A DNA stretch of 64,000 bases from Cordylochernes scorpioides (Eukaryota; Arthropoda; Arachnida; Pseudoscorpiones; Chernetidae): the NCBI GenBank assembly GCA_030710605.1, contig CP092877.1:68839939-68903938 (forward strand), given 5' to 3'. This document shows positions 8,840-20,645 of this stretch, one piece after another. A program made the translations under genes and the position numbers. Each line of letters starts with the position of its first letter. Position 1 is the stretch's first letter. Below the pieces are notes generated by a model. The model was not told the origin of the DNA, searched no databases, and was given only the letters and a program-made list of their open reading frames with translations.

Positions 8840-10130
8840 ATTAAGTAAGAGAGAACCAATCAGCGAGCGTGTAGAATGGTTTATAATAAATACATAGATA
8901 GGACTTAATACAGTGATATATAAAAACAAAGGTCAATTCTCCCGTCAAAACAGACGGGATATCATCTATTAATCATCTCTGCATAGTAGAGGATTCGAGG
9001 CGGTGACAAAGACACAGCCTATGATTGAAGTCACGTGATAGTAATGAACCAATCATCAAGCGCATAAAACAGACACTATAGAAATATATTAAGGCGTATG
9101 AGATATATTAACCGGTTAAAGGTATACCTCATAGAATAGATTAATCTTAAAATTTCAAAATATATAAATCAGTTTAAAAGGGCGAACAAAACACATATGA
9201 AAACATAAATTTCTATTATCGATTTTTTAATATATAAAAAAAAAGAATTTATCATTAGTTATAAAAATCCAACACCAGAAGAGAAAAGCAATACCACACA
9301 AAAAATGAAATTATCGAGGAAAAAATTTTTTTTCTCTCCCAATACAATTGAAAAGTTACACCTAATAAGTAATAAAAAAACACCTATATATAAAAAAAAG
9401 CGAACAAAATAAGTTCGATAATAAAAATATAGAAAAAAACTTACAAAGTAAAAAAAAAACACATAGAATATGAAGTTATAAATCAATAATAAAATTTGTG
9501 AGAAGGAAGGAAGATAATAAAAAAAACGAAATACAAGAGACAAAAAAAGGGTCCTAGGGTTAACCTCTTTCTAACTTGGAGATATATATAAAAAATAATC
9601 TTCCACTTTCTAGAAAGGAGGAAAGAGACAAAAAGAAGATTCCTCTCGTCACCTTGTAAAAAGTATGGATATGATAGATGGCAGGGGAAAAAGTCGCCGT
9701 TCTTAAATCCATTATAGTAGATAATGAAGAATGAGGGGATGTTCTGAAATTATAGGGTTTGAGCTCAGTCGGATGGATCATAACCATATCTGAGTATCAC
9801 ATCGACTTATTCTCTGAAAGCCTTGAATATTTGACAAAAATGGCTTTTTATACGCCTTTTCTAGTCTTATTCTATATTGAATTGAGAGTTTTCTAAGAAT
9901 TGTCTTTATTATATTGGTAGATATAAATGATCATAAGATGTCTGAATGCGCTTGTAAGATTTGTTCATTCCAATGTTCTTGTAGTGAAGATCCTATGATA
10001 ATATAGATCATTTATAGTGAATATACCATAGGAAATGAAAGAATTATAGCAATAATGTTTCCTTTACATAAAAAACAAACATCTACTATTCTTAATGTGA
10101 AGCGACCTCATTGCAATAAGGATACACACA
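8840..10130. other. AT-rich stretch, no gene seen
   Basis: Mostly unique purine-rich plus-strand sequence. CTCCCGTCAAAACAGACGGG at 8940-8959 is a short hairpin related to the repeat at 58915-59065. The small palindrome ATATATTAACCGGTTAA is at 9100-9120. Minus-strand open frames at 9259-9543 and 9560-9787 are low-complexity (Phe/Tyr/Leu-rich from poly-A tracts) and not supported. Confidence 0.45.
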
Positions 10131-10134
10131 CACA

Positions 10135-11562
10135 CAAAAGCCTTTATTAAGGACTTTCCCCATACAGCTTCTCCCAATTGGGTAAGGTAATAATCATCTT
10201 GTGTTATTTACATAGGTAGTGAAGCCTTTATTAGGGACTTGCCCCATACAGATTCTCCCAATTGGGTAAGGTAATAATCATCTTGTGTTATTTACATAGG
10301 TAGTGAAGCCTTTATTAAGGCCTTTCCCCATACAGATTCTCCTAATTGGGTAAGGTAATAATCATCTTGTGTTATTTACATAGGTAGTGAAGCCTTTATT
10401 AAGGCCTTTCCCCATACAGATTCTCCTAATTGGGTAAGGTAATAATCATCTTGTGTTATTTACATAGGTAGTGAAGCCTTTATTAAGGCCTTTCCCCATA
10501 CAGATTCTCCTAATTGGGTAAGGTAATAATCATCTTGTGTTATTTACATAGGTAGTGAAGCCTTTATTAAGGCCTTTCCCCATACAGATTCTCCTAATTG
10601 GGTAAGGTAATAATCATCTTGTGTTATTTACATAGGTAGTGAAGCCTTTATTAAGGCCTTTCCCCATACAGATTCTCCTAATTGGGTAAGGTAATAATCA
10701 TCTTGTGTTATTTACATAGGTAGTGAAGCCTTTATTAGGGACATGCCCCATACAGATTCTCCCAATTGGGTAAGGTAATAATCATCTTGTGTTATTTACA
10801 TAGGTAGTGAAGCCTTTATTAAGGCCTTTCCCCATACAGATTCTCCCAATTGGGTAAGGTAATAATCATCTTGTGTTATTTACATAGGTAGTGAAGCCTT
10901 TATTAGGGACTTGCCCCATACAGATTCTCCCAATTGGATAAGGTAATAATCATCTTGTGTTATTTACATAGGTAGTGAAGCCTTTATTAGGGACATGCCC
11001 CATACAGATTCTCCTAATTGGGTAAGGTAATAATCATCTTGTGTTATTTACATAGGTAGTGAAGCCTTTATTAGGGACTTTCCCCATACAGATTCTCCCA
11101 ATTGGGTAAGGTAATAATCATCTTGTGTTATTTACATAGGTAGTGAAGCCTTTATTAGGGACTTTCCCCATACAGATTCTCCCAATTGGGTAAGGTAATA
11201 ATCATCTTGTGTTATTTACATAGGTAGTGAAGCCTTTATTAGGGACATGCCCCATACAGATTCTCCCAATTGGGTAAGGTAATAATCATCTTGTGTTATT
11301 TACATAGGTAGTGAAGCCTTTATTAGGGACTTGCCCCATACAGATTCTCCCAATTGGGTAAGGTAATAATCATCTTGTGTTATTTACATAGGTAGTGAAG
11401 CCTTTATTAGGGACTTGCCCCATACAGATTCTCCCAATTGGGTAAGGTAATAATCATCTTGTGTTATTTACATAGGTAGTGAAGCCTTTATTAGGGACTT
11501 TCCCCATACAGATTCTCCTAATTGGGTAAGGTAATAATCATCTTGTGTTATTTACATAGAAA
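10135..11562. repeat. 84-bp minisatellite, about 17 copies
   Basis: The unit GTGAAGCCTTTATTARGG ... ATTTACATAGGTA repeats at exactly 84 bp (starts at 10219, 10303 and onwards). Two main variants alternate: AAGGCCTTTCCCC and AGGGACTTGCCCC. On the minus strand the unit reads GGGAGAATCTGTATGGGG ... CCTAATAAAGGCTT, closely resembling the LINE-type tails at 6896 and 14612 and including AATAAA. The array may have grown from such a tail. Confidence 0.92.
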
Positions 11563-11784
11563 TTGGACTGGCTTTACTCTTCATCTCAAAGTCATTCACT
11601 TGTTGACTGGTCCTTACATAATGATGATCTAAAATATTTATAGTAAGCTATTGCCTTAGATTATTGCAATAAAGATAGTAGAAGTTTTTTTTATATATAT
11701 AAAAGAAACATTCGTTCTATAATGCTTTCATTTCTTATTTACATATAGCGCATTATTGTTTTATAATTAGAATATACCATATTT
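11563..11784. other. repeat edge fragments
   Basis: AGTAGAAGTTTTTTTTATAT..AAAAGAAACATTCGTTC..ACATATAGCGC at 11678-11752 is the outer arm of a family B element without its core. No gene. Confidence 0.4.
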
Positions 11785-12046
11785 GCATAGGTTGGAATTT
11801 GATAAATACAAGATGTAAACGCCATCAACCTTTTTATAAAAAAGGTTTATTGTCTAAACGTTTAGGCTATCTACTATCGCCTTTTTCAAAGATAGAAAGT
11901 TATAAGACAATTAGCAATATTTGTCTAATAACTTTCTATCATTGAAAAAGAGCATAGTAGGTCCTCGAAGCATTCGGACAATATACCTTTTTTTTTAAAA
12001 CGTTGATAGCGTCTTTAACTTGAATTTATCAAATTCCAACCTATAC
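11785..12046. repeat. 262-bp palindrome with decayed hammerhead cores
   Basis: The outer arms GGTTGGAATTTGATAAAT and ATTTATCAAATTCCAACC are inverted, as are the inner arms CTTTCTATC/GATAGAAAG. On each arm a TTGAAAA core (minus 11883-11889, plus 11942-11948) is followed by stem-II-like pairing. On the minus strand TAAACGTTTAG follows, resembling a GAAA-ACGT segment. It belongs with the UUGANAA variants. Confidence 0.55.
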
Positions 12047-12114
12047 AACGGTTTTCCAAGAGTTCCTCTTCACACACAAACACAGTATCAGATATAAAAG
12101 AAAACATTGCATTA

Positions 12115-12225
12115 CAATATTAGAGTGGCATGATAGATAAAACTGATGAAACCGCTGGGAGGGTTCACCAATGATGAGTCAGGCCCTTTCATTATGTTTA
12201 TCTTTACAGTAAGGGGGGGGGGCAG
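12115..12225 (+). repeat. family B element (CTGATGAG module)
   Basis: The module reads AGTGGCATGATAGATAAAA, CTGAT-GAAACCGCT, GGGAGGGTTCACCA, ATGATGA-GTCAG. Relative to the 52529 copy, the stem II strands changed from TTGGC/GCCAA to CTGAT/GTCAG with pairing kept, including two compensatory changes. A run of nine G lies at 12215-12223. Confidence 0.6.
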
Positions 12226-13735
12226 AGCAGATTTTTTTTATATTAATGATGTCTAAATATATTGAATTGTATCAAATCTTCCAAAAAAATACCTCTGAGA
12301 AAACCCCAGGACTATAATAGAAAAACTGAGACAATGTAACCTAATGGAGATTGTTTAAACGAATTGAAGAACAAGCAACAACAACAACATATTAAAAGAA
12401 ACATGCGCATTATAAATATAAATAAAAAACAATTCGCCGAGGTAATATTTTCTTCTTTTTTGTCTCATCACGACAAAATAAGATTTCGGGCGTCAACAGC
12501 CCGTCGACAGGTATAATTAGAATAATAATACTTAGAAATCAAATAAATCTATATCTAGAGAACATAAAGAAGGAAATATGACAAATAGGAAATATGCAAA
12601 TACTAATTAACATAATACAGTTAAATCATAAACTCTTCCCTCAGGGAATCGTATTCTATTTATAATTTCAGCCCGAAGGAATATTATATGAACAAGTTCT
12701 CAGATTATATAAATACCTTATATATATATTTCCTGAAATATATATTTACATATACTATATATATAAGCAATTTAGTTTATATAGAACATATTGTGAATAA
12801 TGTATTATAATTCGATAAGTTGTGTTGCGCATAACTTAATTGCATAATAATAGGACAATATGCAATTTGTGGAAAGTCAAGAACATACGTTAAATATTTG
12901 CATACTCAGTGTGTATATACAATCCTAATTGATAAGACACATGCTCCTTTGTAAGCTTTCCCATTCACATACTTCCATTTACGGTGCGTCCAAAGTTTAT
13001 AATTGCTCCCACTCTAGCTAGTCATTAAATCCATTTTATATAAGCTCGGGGTAAATATGTATATTGAACTAATTTAAAATTTATTGTTTTACTTCTTCCT
13101 ATATATATATATACTTAATTAGTGTAAATTTAATTAGTTATTTATTGAGACTACAATTGGCGTTCTATTTTCATACTATTTGTTAATGTTCACATCATAT
13201 TTTACCAATCATATGGAAATAAAAGTTTACAATGCGTCTCTTCTTAGTATACCATTGAGAAATTAAGCTTTCGAGTGATGCTCTTTGTGTTTTTCTAGGG
13301 AGTAGAGTTGTTTGTTAAAGAGAGCGTTAGTTCGAAAACTTTCCTACTCAATGATATAGAAAATTTTCGCTTCAGAATTTATTATTCGTTATTCAATATG
13401 CAAATTTGATAGTTATGTAATAATAATACTTTAGTTTCCCACACATTTGATTTGACACGTAAATATACATATGTATATAAATGTGTGTGTACCAAATGGC
13501 ATCTTTACTTCTAAAAGGGTATTTTGAATGCACACACACATTTTGAGCGATTACTCTAGCGCAAAACGCAGAATTACTAATAACGAATGAGCCACAACAC
13601 CAATTTGAGTAAATTCGGACATGAAAAAAAACACTTTGTATACCTTTAAATAAAAAAGGTACCACTTTTTGTACATGCGTATCAACCTCCCGCAACTTTA
13701 ATTTATATATTTATATATTTTTTAAATTCTATCTA
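12226..13735. other. AT-rich stretch, no gene seen
   Basis: No supported gene or RNA. The minus-strand frame 13393-13695 (100 codons) has no recognisable domain and crosses microsatellite-like TATACATATGTATATA sequence. A GTTTCCGGGC-like block near 12478-12515 (TTTCGGGCGTCAACAGCCCG) is the trace of a hammerhead stem II region. Confidence 0.4.
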
Positions 13736-13738
13736 TAT

Positions 13739-13936
13739 ACAGTTAAACCTGTCTATAGCGCCCATCTTGGGACTCGCCAAAATAGAGTGCTATAGAGAGG
13801 GGGTACTATAGACAGGTCACTTTTAATGTAAATCGCATCGTACTACGTATTTAAAATCGGGCGCTATAGACATGGAGGCGCTATAGACAGGGAGGCGCTA
13901 TTTAGAGGGATCGCTATAGGCAGATTTAACTGTATG
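13739..13936. mobile_element. pogo/Tigger-like MITE
   Basis: Left end TACAGTTAAACCTGTCTATA, right end TATAGGCAGATTTAACTGTA, with repeated GCGCTATAGAC motifs inside. CAGTTAAACCT..CTATA ends flanked by TA are characteristic of pogo/Tigger-type Tc1-mariner elements. 198 bp, no coding capacity. Confidence 0.72.
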
Positions 13937-14154
13937 TATTAATCATTATTGTCTTATTTATTCTTAATTAACATTTTTTAACCTTATATGGACGTTGTAA
14001 TAAAGTAGTTTAATCTCTCTCGTCGTTATAACAACCCAATTAGTAGATAATTTGTTCTATCTGATGGAATACATTATACCTTTATTAGCATTTAGGTTAA
14101 GTAAAAATGATAATTAAGAATACATAAGGCAATAATGATATATATATATATATA

Positions 14155-14672
14155 TAGGGGATTTTCCTTTCCCGGTTGTAAGACTACTCGCACAAGTTAG
14201 AATACTTTCAAGTTTTTTTTAGAGAAAACCACAACAAGATGCTCTGCGGTGAGTACCCGATTTGTACCTTCTGTAATTCAAAACTAAAAAAATGAAATCA
14301 CTCACTATATTTTTGATTGCTCTGCTCTGAAATAAGAACCCTTATGCTCAAAACTGGGCAACTCTGTGCTTCACTTCCATCGATAATTGACAATATGACA
14401 CAGAATAAGTATATTGCTACGGCGTTTTATGGTTTCCACAAGTCCTTATCTCAGAAGAAGGCCAAGTGACACTCACTCCTCACTTTCTTACTGCTACTCT
14501 CTTTGTGCTGTTTTTCTTGCTTCCCTCTTTCTCTTTCTTGTTTTTTTCTTTTTCTTCTGTCTATATCGTTGTTTCCTTTGTCTCACTGCTTTGTTCTTAT
14601 GCATACCTCTGGTGAATCCTGTATAGAGTCAGTGACCCTAAATAAAGGCTTTTTGTTGTTGTTGTTGTATAT
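14155..14672 (+). repeat. LINE-type 3' end with TTG tail
   Basis: The stretch ends ATACCTCTGGTGAATCCTG, AGAGTCAGTGACC, AATAAAGGCTTTTTGTTGTTG, so a polyadenylation-like AATAAA precedes a TTG repeat. The pyrimidine-rich region 14480-14590 gives Leu/Phe/Ser-rich open frames that I do not regard as genes. No RT domain is seen. Confidence 0.5.
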
Positions 14673-14804
14673 ATATAGTTATAATAAAAAATATATAAAT
14701 ATGTAACATAAAGTTGCGGGACGTTCAATTTTTTTCTTCTCTTGTCCAATACCTTATACAAGAATGTCTTCCAAGTGTCGGGTATATACGCAGAATAGAA
14801 CAAT

Positions 14805-14897
14805 GTAAAAGTAGATGTATTAACATAGCGGGTTTGTTGATTAAACTGGCGAAACCACTGGGAGTGTTCGTCACTGATGAGCCAGGTTCTTCAAATA
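14805..14897 (+). repeat. family B element
   Basis: AGCGGGTTTGTTGATTAAA, CTGGC-GAAACCACT, GGGAGTGTTCGTCA, CTGATGA-GCCAG. Stem II reads CTGGC/GCCAG, a compensatory change relative to TTGGC/GCCAA at 52548. Core CTGATGA and GAAA are intact. Confidence 0.62.
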
Positions 14898-14928
14898 TTT
14901 CCATTTATGTAAGTTAAATAAAATTAAA

Positions 14929-15100
14929 GCCCCACCAGTGTGTGCAAGTAACCAAACGGAGCTCTGGCACATTTGTAAGTGTAAAGTCGAACTACTTTTC
15001 ACATGTGTAGACATGTGGTGCACTTACAGTAAAAGCAGTCGCCAACTTCTACCCACCATGATTATCATGGCCAGTACTACGTGTACTAAGATTAAGCAAA
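14929..15100 (+). mobile_element. SINE 3' part (no tRNA head)
   Basis: Matches the body and end of the 3519 family, from CCCCACCAGTGTGTGCAAG through the CCACCATGATTATCATGG hairpin to CTAAGATTAAGC and a poly-A run. 5' truncated. Confidence 0.8.
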
Positions 15101-15375
15101 AAAAAGTGTTTTATTTGTAAAGTAGGAGGAATATCGTGCTATAATTAGTATAATTTTATATATATAGATGGCGCGCGTGCTAATGTTTTCAATTTAAAGA
15201 TAAGCATCGTTATTCCTGACCTCTTTAGCATGTTGTCTCTAATTGAACTTTGAATACTTTAGCTTATTCATTTTGAAATTTACACAATGAGAGGTGAAAA
15301 TTATAAACATTTAACACGCTACTTAATAAAAATATATAATTAAAATTTATTTCTTAAGCCCTTATCCTGCAATAA

Positions 15376-15500
15376 ATAAAAATTTGAAAGAGGGAGGGTA
15401 TGGTTCAGCAGGGGTGAACCTTTGCAACGGTTTCGCCATTTTAATCTCCATGGGAGGGTTCACCATTGATGAGCGATACCCTCCACTTTGAATTTTTATT
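15376..15500. repeat. family B foldback element
   Basis: The left arm has ATGGTTCAGCAGGGGTGAA and the right arm GGGTTCACCATTGATGAGC. Outer arms (CTTATCCTGCAATAAATAAA and its inverse) recur at 16455-16500 in reverse order, so this unit is part of a larger inverted arrangement spanning 15290-16640. Confidence 0.55.
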
Positions 15501-15659
15501 CATTTCAGGAGATAATAAAGGGGGTGTAGAAATAAAATCAATTATATATATTTTATGAGAAAAATAGCGTTAAAAATGTTTCTAATTCTCATCGATAGAT
15601 GGTGCTATACGTTAATGATGATATATTATAATGAGAGGTTATTTTTTCCATTGTGATAT

Positions 15660-15910
15660 TAATTTTAGAACGACATTTGAAAATATCCCGCATGTGTTTC
15701 TTTTGAACGAAAAATAGAAACTTTATTTCAAGAAGAAATAACGACCATTTCCAACCTTAGAGATGAGGTATGAATTGTGAAGAGTAATGATAAACGGAAA
15801 AATAAAAGTGTACAGGGATGGGAATTTTTTCGATTTTTCGTTCAAAAGAAAAACATACGGGATATTTTCAAATGTCGTTCTATAATCATAGGCCGCATTA
15901 TATTGTATAT
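15660..15910. repeat. foldback element, 'ACGACATTTGAAA' family (family F)
   Basis: Inverted ends GAACGACATTTGAAAATATC and GATATTTTCAAATGTCGTTC enclose arms with TCTTTTGAACGAAAAAT. Sister copies are at 33505-33682, 51765-51845 and 54168-54482. No coding capacity. Confidence 0.7.
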
Positions 15911-16746
15911 TAATTTTAGTTAACAAATCCTATATATCTGCGCTGTTAAAAACATACACACAACAATAGGTAACTCAGGACTCGAGACACCTACTGTTGG
16001 AATGTCAACTTTTCTATATAGCGTTGGGGAACAGACAGTTACTAATGTTGAAGATCTGTATGAAGTTGTAGCTAACAGAGAGAATTATCAGAGATTTAAT
16101 CACTTTTGTAAATATATTTATATAAAATATTTAAAATCCTTCGGCAATATGTTTCTCTATTATTTTTTTATAAATAAATAAACATTTTGCGAAAGATTTT
16201 TTAAAATATTTTATAAAAGAGTTAATCGCATTTTTTGTATAACTAAATATATTTATGACAATCCGTCTAACCTGAAAGGATTAGGTTCCTAATCTATCTT
16301 AATGTTTCTTTTTATCACTTGTATAATGATCTATATAGTTGTTTATGTTTAACAATTATAAATTGATGTAATTATACCTGACGTGAATATCGCGTTAGGT
16401 GTTGAAATAGAACAAACAATAGGTGGGTCGTAAATATAAATAAAGATCCCTCTTTCAATTTTTTATTTATTGCAGGATAAGGGCTTAAGAAATAAATTTT
16501 AATCATATATTTTTATTTAAAAAAGTAGTGTTAAATATTTATAATTTTCACCTCTCATTGTGTAAAATCCAAAATGAATAAGCTAAAGTATTCAAAGTTC
16601 AATTAGAGACCACATGCTGAAGATGCTAGGAGTAACGATGTCTAACTTTAAATTGAAAACATTAGCACGTCATCTATACATAAAAAGATTTATAAAAAAA
16701 AAACAGCCAAAGAAAACAGACTGGTACGTAGAAGCTGAATTGTCAC

Positions 16747-16926
16747 ATGATGATTGAAGATAAAGATTGGCAGCGCGTCAAGGATGCTGTTCCAGGATTA
16801 CAGGACATGAAGAATGGTGCTAGGATGGTCATTCATCTCCCGACATCCTTGTCGCAGCACAGACGCCTGTTGCACGCTTTAACAGCCGTCGTACAACATG
16901 TTTTACCATCTCGTGAACATATTTGA
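16747..16926 (+). other. 59-codon open frame with coding-like composition, unassigned
   Basis: ATGATGATTGAAGATAAAG to TGA gives a 59-residue frame rich in ordinary residues (contains QDMKNGARMV and LHALTAVVQHV), in a block noticeably less AT-rich than its surroundings. I do not recognise it. The last ~110 bases are repeated, diverged, at 17025-17135, where the frame is broken. It could be the relic of a mobile-element or viral-type ORF or of a host exon. Confidence 0.35.
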
Positions 16927-17165
16927 AGAAACTTCAGATATGCCTATAACCATGTTCCAGCTAAATAACATCATAATGATATATAGATATTACAATCATA
17001 CATATTTAGATAATAAAAAGTAGCACAGACGCTGGACGCTTTAACAGTCATTGACGTCTTAGAACATGTTTCACCATCTCGTGAACCTATTTGAAGAAAC
17101 TTTGATTATTCGTATAACCATTTTTATCCAGTTAAATAGATACCATAATGATATATAAATATTAT
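16855..17165. repeat. diverged tandem duplication
   Basis: AGCACAGACGCCTGTTGCAC ... CCATCTCGTGAACATATTTG (16856-16926) recurs as AGCACAGACGCTGGACGC ... CCATCTCGTGAACCTATTTG (17023-17095), with the ATAACCAT..CCAG and CATAATGATATATA..ATT flanks also duplicated. Unit length is about 170 bp. Confidence 0.65.
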
Positions 17166-17189
17166 AATCATACATATTTAGAAAATAAA

Positions 17190-17400
17190 AAGGCATATTT
17201 CGTATTGAATAAAAATATTTATTTGCCAATATTTCGGCTTTCTGCACGCCAATTTTTGTCAAAGCAGAACAGCGTATTTATTTTATATAAGAAAACTCAG
17301 CGAAACATACAAAATAAATATGTAATTATGCCTTGACAAAGGTTGGCGTTCAGTTAACCGAAATATTAGCAAATATATCGTTTTATTCAATCCAATATAT
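17190..17400. repeat. inverted pair of PLE-type ends, UUGANAA hammerhead variants
   Basis: Minus arm (17224-17266): stem I TGCT/GGCA, core TTGACAA, GAAA, ATAT, T. Plus arm (17329-17370): core TTGACAA, GAAA, ATAT, T, stem I partly lost. Both cores have U at position 3 and A at position 8. Outer arms (AAGGCATATTTCGTATTG and CAATCCAATATATGTC) are diverged copies of the 38775 palindrome. Confidence 0.6.
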
Positions 17401-17889
17401 GTCTTTATATTATCTAAAGATTTGTATATGGATTGTTCTATTGTCAGTATATTAAATATATGACAAATATGATTTATTTAGAGAGAGACGTGTTGCCTTA
17501 ATCTAAAATGTATATGAAATAATCTTTGAAATTTCGAGCTATATTGCTCTATTTCTTAGTTTATACGATTTTAAAAAAGGCTTAGAGCTCATTAAATAGA
17601 TTAATACGGAGTTAGAAATAGAATTAAAATTATTTTATATTTTTAAAAGTGTCTTTCTCTAATTAATATTAAGATACAATCTTTCATTCTATTACAGTAA
17701 ATCAAACTCTAAAAAAGGTTGATAACAATTATCTCCAGGTTTATGAGGAAAAGGTAAAGAAACATTTATCATGTCGTGTATATAATATATAGGTATTTAT
17801 AGTTCATGTTATTTTTTTTTCAATCCGTATAAATTATTTTTCCTGACCTTTACAATATGTCAATTCGGTATTGGTATAAAAGTAAAACA
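17401..17889. other. AT-rich stretch, no gene seen
   Basis: Nothing recognised. Confidence 0.4.
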
Positions 17890-17894
17890 GTCCA

Positions 17895-17975
17895 ATGCAA
17901 TATAACAGCGGTATGGTATATTAAACTGGCGAAACCGCTGAGATGTTTAACCACTATCTTAGCCTCTATCTTCAT
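17895..17975 (+). repeat. family B element, decayed core
   Basis: AGCGGTA then TGGTATATTAAA, CTGGC-GAAACCGCT, ... TTAACCA, CTATCTTA-GCC. Stem III (AGCGGT/ACCGCT) and stem I (TGGT/ACCA) pairings are kept, while CTGATGA has decayed. Confidence 0.55.
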
Positions 17976-20134
17976 GATAATCGCTTTTATCATAGAAATG
18001 TTTATTATTATCATTATTATTAATAATAATCATTAATGGATCATTCTTTAATTGTTAATTATCATCAATATATTCTCTGGACCAAAATATGCAATTTAGT
18101 TCGGTATTAGGGTAATATCAATATTTTCTAAGGCCAATACCACGATTTAAGGATTTACTTCTTGTAAAATTTCATCCAAACTGGTCTAATATTAGAAATG
18201 GATTCGCAAAAATAAATACGAATTTCTCTTTTACACTCATAGACAAAATTTAAGGAAGTTGTACATTTTAGCATTTATATCGGACATATTGATAATAGTA
18301 ATAGAACACACACACACGAAAGCCTTTATTAAGACACACAGGTCTTACAGAGGATTCTCCTTGGGGTAACAAGACGGAGAAACCTATGAAAGTGGGAAAT
18401 ATACAAAGGGGTAAAAATGGAAAAAGATCATATACACATAGTTATACAGATTATTATTTGAATAATCCTATGGAAAATAAGAAAAAAAAGGAAATATGGG
18501 ATAATAGTAATAGCTAAGAAAGGATTAAGAGGTAAGCTCAAGATAGGTAAGTATGGGGTCACGGGAGACCAAAGACTTCTAAAGAACATAAAACTGATGA
18601 AATTATACAAATTTATATGTAAATTAAAAAAAACACGCTGTTTAACTATAATCAACATGAAATTGTAAACAAAAGAAAATCTACAAAATAACAAGATATG
18701 ATTAATATTTATATATTTGCATATTTACCTAATGAAAATCTATTCACTGTCTCATTCAATATGATTCAGATATATATATATATATATATATATATATCTT
18801 GATAAAGAAAATAATTCACATAAACCTATATATATATAAGAATACATTATTTATTGAGATTATTAAAAAAACATGCATTTTAAAATGTCATTTAGTATTC
18901 ATAAAAAAAAAAGTATAGAGAAAAGTCAAAAACTAATAAAATCATATTCACAGATTCAAACAATAAGAATTTTTACCTTGAATATTAGAGAAAGAAGAAA
19001 AAATATTTGGAATTAATTTGCCTCACAAAAGAGGACTATTTAAATGAAAGAAGGTTATTATTTTGGATGCATAGAATTTGTATTTCTCTCCAGCGCGCGG
19101 TAAAAATTATTCCCATTGTTAGAGCAAGCCAACAAAAAAGTTGTGTGGATAACTAAGAAATGTCTAATTTTGAGTATATATTAGGTAGGCAGAATAATCC
19201 GATTGGTACGTTGTATATATGGAAGGTAAAAAAAATAAAACAATTGGAGTTTGTTAGGAATGTGGATTGAACTGAATGCTGGTTGGTTTGCTTATTATTT
19301 TTTTACCTTTTTTTTTTCAAATATTCTTTTAAACTAATCCTTCCCCAACGGATTTATACCGTTTTATTGATATGGAGAACTAATCAATATAAATATATGA
19401 ATATATATATATATAAACTTTCTTTTTATAATATATATATATATTATAATTATAAATACAAGTATATAACAGGGTGATTCTTTTTAGTTCTATTTTTAAC
19501 ATAAAAAATATTGTAAACCAGTTGGCTTTTCCAAATCTTTTGAATCGTCTTTAAATAGAATATTTTTAGCCCAAATATGTGTACCCTGTTCTATAAGCTA
19601 CTATTGTAAAAACTATATATATACGTATTTACATATTTATATATATATATATATATATGTTGTGATTGAATAGAAGGGTGCTACCGTTATACTTACAATC
19701 CCCAAGAATTAGTTCCAGCCAAGTGAACAGCGCACCCGCGACGTGCCGTAGCATTCACCCGCGATGTCTGCCACGTTTATTTTTGTACAGTTTTTATAGA
19801 TGGATGAATTTGCATATTTACATTTTAACACAAGCTTAACATATTTACATACTTATTTTGGCGAAATTAAATTATACATCTTTGATATTATACACATTAT
19901 GACATTATATATATAGACGTATTTACATATTTCTCTCTATATATATATATTCATATAAAATCCATAAACATCTCTCGTCCAAAGATTAATATAAGTTTAA
20001 TGCCTGTTCATTTTATAATCTACGGTGAATTATATAAGGAAATTTTCTTCAAGAAAGACAGTATCTCATGTTATTTTGATTTCAGTCATTGATGAATATT
20101 GATATTTCGCACATACAAGATGCATAATACACCT
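17976..20134. other. AT-rich stretch with microsatellites and a MITE end
   Basis: Contains a family A MITE left end (18237-18290, CTCATAGACAAAATTTAAGG), then ACACACACACGAAAGCC leading into a fragment of the 84-bp satellite (18315-18370). (TA)n runs lie at 18770-18798, 19420-19450 and 19640-19660. Open frames 18428-18694 (minus) and 19283-19477 (plus) are low-complexity and not supported. Confidence 0.45.
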
Positions 20135-20314
20135 TTGGACAAAGCTTAAGGAAGTGGAAAGTCTGTTTCATTGGAGAAGACAGTGGTTGTTCATACTTGG
20201 TTATATAGTATGTCTTCAATAAAGATCACTGTAATACCTTTCAGAGTTATTGTCTGAATCCCGATATATATGTTAAAAGGTACAACTTCCTCAAATTTTG
20301 TCCATGAATGTGTA
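20135..20314. mobile_element. family A MITE
   Basis: Ends GGACAAAGCTTAAGGAAGTG and CTTCCTCAAATTTTGTCC..GAATGTGT; the interior matches 31814-32021 (TCTTCAATAAAGATCACTGT, TTTCAGAGTTATTGTCTG). About 180 bp. Confidence 0.7.
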
Positions 20315-20344
20315 AAAGATATTCAGAGATAGAAAGAATATAAA

Positions 20345-20415
20345 GAATTAGAGAAGCTTGGCTCATCAGTGGTGAACATTCTCAACGATTTCGCCAATTT
20401 AATCTACCAGAATTT
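20345..20415 (-). repeat. family B element
   Basis: Minus strand: TGGTAGATTAAA, TTGGC-GAAATCGTT, GAGAATGTTCACCA, CTGATGA-GCCAAGC. Core CTGATGA, GAAA and stem II are intact. The 5' stem III strand is missing. Confidence 0.6.
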
Positions 20416-20429
20416 CTGAAGAAAGAAAA

Positions 20430-20645
20430 AAAAATTGTTTCAATGGCCCTAATTCTTACAAATCTCTAACCCTAACAGTGAACACAAGCAACCAAACAGA
20501 TCTTGCCCAGTTGTAAATATAAAATTTTCGAAGTCATTCTAAATGTATGTACATGTATATAGTGTAATTTTACAGTAGAATCAGTCGCGAACTACCCACC
20601 ATGGTTATCATGGCGATCACTGGGTGTAATTGGGATAAGTAAAAT
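20430..20645 (+). mobile_element. SINE, 5' truncated and diverged
   Basis: CAATGGCCCTAATTCTTACA through GTCGCGAACTACCCACCATG..ATCATGGC; matches the body of the 3519 family. Confidence 0.65.

Larger units (their letters stand above)
15290..16685. repeat. large inverted repeat enclosing smaller elements
   Basis: Left arm 15181-15365 (TTTCAATTTAAAGATAAGCA ... AATGAGAGGTGAAAATTATA) is inverted at 16455-16665 (TTATAATTTTCACCTCTCAT ... AATTGAAAACATTAGCACG). Both arms end at a GCGCC/GACGT..ATCTATA boundary, suggesting one element about 1.4 kb long with later insertions. No transposase frame is visible inside. Confidence 0.5.

Noticed and set aside
9259..9543. 94-codon minus frame rich in Phe, Tyr and Leu
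   Set aside because: Product of poly-A-rich plus-strand sequence; low complexity.
10135..11562. CRISPR-like array
   Set aside because: Direct 84-bp repeats without unique spacers in a eukaryotic context: a minisatellite.
14414..14706. Leu/Phe-rich plus frames resembling membrane peptides
   Set aside because: Translation of a pyrimidine tract in a LINE 3' region ending in AATAAA and TTG repeats.
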